NCBI GenBank assembly: GCA_016710115.1
Contig: JADJLN010000001.1
Location: 1-64,000 of the forward strand
From: Saprospiraceae bacterium
GTDB lineage: Bacteria; Bacteroidota; Bacteroidia; Chitinophagales; Saprospiraceae
Length of the DNA stretch: 64,000 bases
Reading direction: 5' to 3'
This document shows, piece by piece, positions 59,117 to 64,000 of the stretch; within the stretch, counting starts at the first letter, position 1; each line of letters opens with the position of its first letter. The translations under genes and the position numbers were made by a program. The notes under the pieces were generated by a model. The model saw nothing but the letters and a program-made list of their open reading frames with translations. It did no database searches and was not told where the DNA came from.

Positions 59117-61120
59117 TTAATGAGACGCTGTATCAGCCGGCGCCAGCAATAGACCCGGCAACAATCCTTCCGGCCAGATCATTGTTGAATCCACCTGTGA
59201 CGTGTCGGGTACAGATAGGGCCAACGCCGCCTGGCCACGCAGCGTAACCTGCCCGGTAAATGTCAGGGAATCAACAGGCGGGATCAGTCCTCTGCTTTGC
59301 ATTCTCCCGGCAATAAAACGATTGAAATCGATCCATTGTGGACGCAATTGCAACCCATCAAAATACCAGCGGTATTTTTTCGGTTTGGGGACAATACTGG
59401 CCAGGTAGATGCATTCTTCGAGAGTCAGTTCGGCTGGCGACTTGGAGAAGTAAAATGCTGCAGCCTGGCGAATGCCGTAAATGCCAGGGCCCCATTCGAT
59501 CAGATTGAGATAGACTTCAAACATCCGTTCCTTGGAAGTGAGTTGTTGGCCTTCGATCAGCCAGACCAGCAGAATTTCTTCCAGTTTGCGGGCGAGGAAT
59601 TTTTTTCGACTGAGAAACACATTTTTCACCAGTTGCATGCTGATGGTACTGCCACCCCGCGCGAACCGTTTTTCCTTCAGGTTCTGGATCATGGATTCGC
59701 GGATCGCATCCATTAAAAATCCGCGATGATGAAAAAAGGAAGGGTCCTCACAGGTGAGAATGGCAGAGCGCAATTCTGGTGCAACCTGATCCAGAGAGAC
59801 CCAATCCGGATTTTCTGTACCTACCAGAAACTGTGCACTCAACTGGTCATTATCATACACCTGATGCACAAATGAACCACTCATTTTCCTCAAGTCTGTT
59901 TTACCAAATTCCAGGATCCTGAAGTCCTTTCCTGTTAAAGCAGAACGCAGTACAGATTGATCCAGACTGTCTTCCCGAATCATCAGATCGAAGGAATAGG
60001 CCAGCGTCCCCGATGTCTGAATCCCCTCCAGATTGCGAAACATACCCGCAGGAAGTGAAGCGAAGAAATCTGTCGATGCGACAGGCGGAATACGGACCTG
60101 CAGCGCGATCTGTCGGTCTGTCATCAACCGGAGTGATCCACCGAAATGACCACCCAACCGATCCACAGTAAATGAACTGATCGTATCCAGTACAATATCA
60201 TTGGCCCCGATCCGCCATTGGACATCCATGGCCAGAAGGGGCAGAGTGACCAGGCTGTCGGATAGCCGGGCATGGGACAGTTTGAGTTGATCAGTCTGAC
60301 CAAACAAACGAAATGACAGATATTTTCCGTCCATTTTCAGGTCGGAGAACCGAAGCCGTGCATCGGTCAGCGATGTCCATAATCCCCCCATTTCATAAAC
60401 GCCTGGAAGTGAAAGTGATTTCCCTTCATTTCCTGCCAGTATGATATCAAATCGTTTCTCGTCTCTATCCACTGTGCCATTCAAACTGCCTCGTTGATCC
60501 ATGAGCGGGCTGACGACATGAAAATCGGTTTTCAACTGACGACTCCGCAAGTGGATCCTGTCGGCGATCAGTGCATAGTGGTTGCCGATATAATCGACGT
60601 GGAGGCCTATGTTGATCATGTCAACCCGGTCGGGCAGCCAGCGAAATGCCAGATTGACCAGGTCTGAAAGTTGGCGATTCAAACTGGATGCGGACACGCT
60701 AGAGGAAGCCCCCGTTCGTTTTATTCCCGACTTGTTGAGCCAGAGATAATTATTGTCCAGCGAATCACAGTAGGCTATAGTCAACCGGCCGTCACGCAAC
60801 TGTACTGAAGCGGGGAGAACGCGACCGATAAATAAGGGGAACAGACGGAGTTTGACCTCGAGGTCCTGAAGTACAAACACACTATCACCTGCCGGACTGG
60901 AGATGCTGATCCCCTGGAGGTGCACACTTCGCCAACCGGAAAAACCGGCTTCATGGATATCCAGGTGGCCGCCAAAGCGACTGTGAAACCGGGATTCCAC
61001 GCTGTCCACCACACGAAGCAGCGCTGTTGTACGGAAGGAAAAATAAAGCACAGTGAGCGCGGCTAGCAGGATGCCCGCACCGATGGCCAATCGCCGATAG
61101 AAAGTTCGTTTCCGATTCAC
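59117..61120 (-). CDS. AsmA-like N-terminus fused to a GT51 peptidoglycan transglycosylase
   Basis: 667 residues from a GTG at 61120 (an upstream ATG is closed by a stop). An N-terminal helix (LAIGAGILLAALTVLYFSF) leads to about 400 residues of AsmA/DUF3971-like beta structure (DIHEAGFSGWRSVHLQGI). The C-terminal 200 residues are a GT51 domain: ILTCEDPSFFHHRGF with catalytic E458, RGGSTISMQLVKNVFLSRKK and EVYLNLIEWGPGIYGIRQAA. There is no transpeptidase domain. GT51 enzymes polymerise lipid II into glycan strands; here the domain sits at the end of a likely lipid-transport-type module. Both flanks are copies of one repeat family. Confidence 0.9.
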   Translation of the reverse strand: MNRKRTFYRRLAIGAGILLAALTVLYFSFRTTALLRVVDSVESRFHSRFGGHLDIHEAGFSGWRSVHLQGISISSPAGDSVFVLQDLEVKLRLFPLFIGRVLPASVQLRDGRLTIAYCDSLDNNYLWLNKSGIKRTGASSSVSASSLNRQLSDLVNLAFRWLPDRVDMINIGLHVDYIGNHYALIADRIHLRSRQLKTDFHVVSPLMDQRGSLNGTVDRDEKRFDIILAGNEGKSLSLPGVYEMGGLWTSLTDARLRFSDLKMDGKYLSFRLFGQTDQLKLSHARLSDSLVTLPLLAMDVQWRIGANDIVLDTISSFTVDRLGGHFGGSLRLMTDRQIALQVRIPPVASTDFFASLPAGMFRNLEGIQTSGTLAYSFDLMIREDSLDQSVLRSALTGKDFRILEFGKTDLRKMSGSFVHQVYDNDQLSAQFLVGTENPDWVSLDQVAPELRSAILTCEDPSFFHHRGFLMDAIRESMIQNLKEKRFARGGSTISMQLVKNVFLSRKKFLARKLEEILLVWLIEGQQLTSKERMFEVYLNLIEWGPGIYGIRQAAAFYFSKSPAELTLEECIYLASIVPKPKKYRWYFDGLQLRPQWIDFNRFIAGRMQSRGLIPPVDSLTFTGQVTLRGQAALALSVPDTSQVDSTMIWPEGLLPGLLLAPADTASH

Positions 61121-61155
61121 AGTGTCTTTTTCATTTCAGTTCTGTTCAAAATTAA

Positions 61156-61584
61156 CCTGGGAAGATCACTCTTGGCAGATTGCAGTATTCCACTCTGGGC
61201 TTCCTAGGAGAAATTTTGTCGGTAGTAATTCACCTCTGGCCCGCCTCCAGCCGGCGGGGCTCCTTCTTTTGACGCGCCAAAAGAAGGCAAAAGCGCTTGT
61301 CGCCAAAATGGGCCTTCCCTTCATGTTTGAGTAAAATGCAAACTCGTATCTTGATGGGCAGGCATCAACATCAGGCCCCGGCCGCTCGTATTTGATCGGT
61401 GGTTATTTTCATCATTGACGCTCTTTTTTTTACGTGTATTGTAAACATGCATATCATATGTCCGATCAAATAATGCGGCAGTTTGCACGATTGACTGATT
61501 TCACACAAATGTAAAAGTCAATTGTTTGCTTGATTTACGGGTCCTTGATGTGTTAGGAGGCCCTGGTTTGGCGACGATTAATTT
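61156..61584. repeat. Degenerate direct repeat of about 430 bp, copy B
   Basis: Partner of 58471-58903, same orientation, on the other side of the GT51 gene. Inverted repeats TATTTGATCGG (61389-61399) and CCGATCAAATA (61462-61472) are kept without change while the loop sequence has diverged. Confidence 0.85.
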
Positions 61585-61694
61585 TTTGGGGTTAGGTTTG
61601 GATATTAGGATAGGTTGAGTGTTGTTTTTTAATTATCGGCATTCAAATTGTGCAGAATAATTTGTTCTGGACAGCTGTGGTTTCATTTCCATTA

Positions 61695-64000
61695 TCAATG
61701 TGCTTCCAACCATGTGTTTCCAGTTCCCATGCCGACCAGAATGGGCACATTCAGATCGGGGATAGCGTGTTTCATCAGGTCTTCGATGATCGGTTTGACT
61801 GTTTCCAATTCCGGTTTGAATACATCGAAGACCAGTTCATCATGGACCTGCAGGATCATTTTTGTCCGATAATTTCCCGCTTCCAGCGCGTCCTGGATCC
61901 GGATCATCGCCACCTTGATCATATCTGCAGCGGTGCCCTGGATCGGTGTGTTGACAGCCATTCGTTCGGCATTGCTGCGTTCCAGACCACTTTTGGAATT
62001 GATATCCCGTAGGAAACGACGACGGCCCAGAAGTGTTTCTACATATCCTTTTTCCCGGGCGAACTCCACAGTCGTGTCCATGTAGTTTTTCAAGCCCTGA
62101 TATTGCGCGAAATAGGCTTCGATCAGTTCGCCGGCTTCTTTGCGGGGGATGTTCAACTGACGACTCAAATTGGTAGCACCAGCACCATAGATGATGGAGA
62201 AGTTGACGGTTTTTGCATTCCGGCGCTGATCGCCGCTCACCTCATCCAGCGGCACACCATAAACCCGGGCGGCTGTCGCTGCATGAATATCATGCCCGGC
62301 CTGGAAGGCCTCCAGCATAGCCTGGTCATTGCTGATATGTGCGATGAGCCGCAGTTCGATCTGGCTGTAGTCGGCGGCCAGCAGGATATGCTCTTCATCA
62401 CGTGGGATGAACGCTTCCCTGACCTTCCTGCCTTCCTCCGTCCGGATCGGGATATTCTGAAGATTGGGATTGTTGGAACTCAACCGTCCCGTGGCAGCGA
62501 TCGTCTGGTTAAAGGAACTGTGAATGCGCCCCGTCCGCGGATTGACCATTTTGGGCAGGGCATCCACGTAAGTGGACTTGAGTTTGGTCAGTCCCCGATG
62601 GCGGAGGATCTGGTCGACGATAGGATTGTCCGGTGCCAGCTCGGTCAGTTTTTCTTCATCCGTACTGTATTGTCCCGACTTGGTTTTGCTCCAGCGATAG
62701 GGAATCTTCATCCGGTCGAACAGGATCTCGCCCACTTGTTTGGGTGATGACAGATTGAATGCAGACCCGGCCATTTTGTACACATCTCGTTCGGCATTCT
62801 GGATCTCTTTTTCAAGCTCTTTGGAATAGGATTCCAGAAAGCCGCTGTCCAGGCGTATGCCATTGAACTCCATTTCTGTCAACACCCGAATGAGGGGCCC
62901 TTCCATCGTATTGTACAGATTCTCCAGCTGCTCCTCCTTGATGCGAGGCCAGAGGTACTGGTAGAGCTGGAGGGTGATATCTGCATCCTCGGCGGCATAT
63001 TCTGCCACGCGCTCGACCTCGATATCGCGCATGTTCAACTGTCGCACACCCTTTTTCCCGATCAGGCTGGTGATGGACACGGGCTCATATTTCAGGTAGG
63101 TTTCGGCCAGATAATCCATGCCATGGCGCAGGTCCGGTTCGAGGAGATAGTGGGCCACCATGGTATCGAGGAATTCTCCTTTCAATTCGATGCCATACCA
63201 TTTCAGGATCTCTGCATCATATTTGATGTTCTGGCCGATCTTGGGGATGGCCGGATTTTCGAACAGGTCTTTGAATTCAGCCACGATGGCTTTGGCCGCA
63301 TGCTGATCTTCGGGCAGGGGCACATACCAGGCTTCTTTGGGCTGGATGGCGAAGGAGAGCCCGACGATCTCGGCGATCATGGCATCGACATCCGTCGTCT
63401 CGGTGTCAAAACAGAATTTCGTGACCGATGACAACGTCCTGATCAGGTCTTTTCGCCCTTCCGGGGTATTGACGAGGTGATAGGTATGTTCAACGGAGTG
63501 GATGTTGTCTGTCGCCACGGAATGGGCAGCAGGTGCCTGGGTCGGAGTGGGGTTACTGACCCGGGTGGGACCACCAAACAGGTCGCCCTGACTCCCAGCC
63601 TGGACTTCCTCTTCACCCAGGATCTTGCGGGCAAGGGAGCGGAATTCAAGTTCCCGAAACAGGGCCGACATTTTTTCAATATCCGGCGGATCCAGTTTGT
63701 AGTCGTTGGCATCAAACTGGATCGGGGCATGAATGTCGATCCTCGCCAGGGTTTTGGACAGGATGGCCTGATCGCGAAACTCGATCAACCGTTCGCCGTT
63801 TTTGCCTTTGACTTTGTCGGCATTGTCCAGCAGGTTTTCCATCGAATCATACTCTTCGAGAAGTTTGGAAGCCGTTTTGGGCCCGATGCCGGGCACGCCT
63901 GGAATATTGTCGACGCTGTCTCCCTGAAGGCCGAGCATATCCACTACCTGATCGACCCGTTGGATGCCCCAGGTCTCGCAGATCTCCGGCACACCGAGGA
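61695..64000 (-). CDS. polA: DNA polymerase I (N-terminus outside the window)
   Basis: About 768 residues are visible and the frame is still open at the window edge, so the first 170 or so residues lie beyond it. Present are the end of the 5'-3' exonuclease domain (LGLQGDSVDNIPGVPGIGPKT helix-hairpin-helix), the 3'-5' exonuclease-like domain with FCFDTETTDVDAM, and a full polymerase domain: motif A ADYSQIELRLIAH, motif B RRNAKTVNFSIIYG and motif C LQVHDELVFDV. The exonuclease motif DTETT suggests the proofreading site keeps its first acidic residues. Fills gaps and removes primers during replication and repair. Confidence 0.95.
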   Translation of the reverse strand, partial: LGVPEICETWGIQRVDQVVDMLGLQGDSVDNIPGVPGIGPKTASKLLEEYDSMENLLDNADKVKGKNGERLIEFRDQAILSKTLARIDIHAPIQFDANDYKLDPPDIEKMSALFRELEFRSLARKILGEEEVQAGSQGDLFGGPTRVSNPTPTQAPAAHSVATDNIHSVEHTYHLVNTPEGRKDLIRTLSSVTKFCFDTETTDVDAMIAEIVGLSFAIQPKEAWYVPLPEDQHAAKAIVAEFKDLFENPAIPKIGQNIKYDAEILKWYGIELKGEFLDTMVAHYLLEPDLRHGMDYLAETYLKYEPVSITSLIGKKGVRQLNMRDIEVERVAEYAAEDADITLQLYQYLWPRIKEEQLENLYNTMEGPLIRVLTEMEFNGIRLDSGFLESYSKELEKEIQNAERDVYKMAGSAFNLSSPKQVGEILFDRMKIPYRWSKTKSGQYSTDEEKLTELAPDNPIVDQILRHRGLTKLKSTYVDALPKMVNPRTGRIHSSFNQTIAATGRLSSNNPNLQNIPIRTEEGRKVREAFIPRDEEHILLAADYSQIELRLIAHISNDQAMLEAFQAGHDIHAATAARVYGVPLDEVSGDQRRNAKTVNFSIIYGAGATNLSRQLNIPRKEAGELIEAYFAQYQGLKNYMDTTVEFAREKGYVETLLGRRRFLRDINSKSGLERSNAERMAVNTPIQGTAADMIKVAMIRIQDALEAGNYRTKMILQVHDELVFDVFKPELETVKPIIEDLMKHAIPDLNVPILVGMGTGNTWLEAH

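Overview
The window reads as a chromosomal segment of a Bacteroidota bacterium, most likely Saprospiria or a relative. The evidence is type IX secretion (T9SS) sorting domains on at least four exported proteins, a gliding-motility-type C-terminal domain, a TonB receptor with a carboxypeptidase-like N-terminus, a carB without the C-terminal MGS domain, and promoter -7 elements of the TAnnTTTG type with no E. coli-like -10/-35. GC is near 50 percent, with an AT-richer stretch at about 36.1-40.3 kb. No rRNA, phage, transposase, integrase or CRISPR array was seen. There is one tRNA (Val, anticodon TAC).

Layout. 0.1-3.6 kb: U32 peptidase-like protein coupled to a ferredoxin, then the ABC-F factor EttA. 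3.6-4.8 kb: gene-free block of small hairpins and a triplicated repeat of about 315 bp. 4.9-12 kb: RecO, isocitrate dehydrogenase, adenosine deaminase, a T9SS-exported protein, a hotdog thioesterase with a 3-hydroxyacyl-CoA dehydrogenase, and RNase HII. 12-13.9 kb: ABC ATPase plus FtsX-like permease. 13.9-25.8 kb: exported proteins (beta-helix protein, aminopeptidase P, an unrecognised secreted protein, a lipoprotein, a 1218-residue IgGFc-binding/CHU_C surface protein, dipeptidyl peptidase IV). 25.9-29.5 kb: hybrid histidine kinase, Hpt protein, a receiver lacking its phospho-acceptor, and RfbA. 29.5-34.2 kb: repeat blocks around carB and a tiny lipoprotein. 34.2-43.6 kb: two M20 peptidases, a TonB receptor, a YiiX-like hydrolase and a Cys-rich repeat surface protein. 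44.2-53.3 kb: MDR oxidoreductase, tRNA-Val, AsmA-like protein, EamA transporter, Uup, membrane protein. 53.5-58.1 kb: a DsbD-type thiol-reduction cassette, a lipoprotein and an HD/Pycsar-effector-like membrane protein. 58.1-61.7 kb: an AsmA-GT51 fusion between divergent direct repeats. 61.7-64 kb: DNA polymerase I, running off the end.

Themes. Much of the window builds or feeds the cell envelope: T9SS cargo, peptide and amino-acid scavenging (DPP IV, M20, PepP, TonB receptor), periplasmic disulfide reduction (DsbD family), AsmA-like proteins and a transglycosylase. The spaces between genes are unusually rich in structured repeats: hairpin arrays, heptanucleotide arrays always in the same orientation, and two nested-hairpin elements with compensatory sequence differences.

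Caution on the sequence itself. At least eleven otherwise conserved genes are split by frame breaks. Nearly all are repaired by adding one base, usually in a homopolymer, which is the signature of uncorrected sequencing deletions rather than gene decay. I therefore annotate those genes as single CDSs and give the break position. The carB break is different: about 104 nt is missing.
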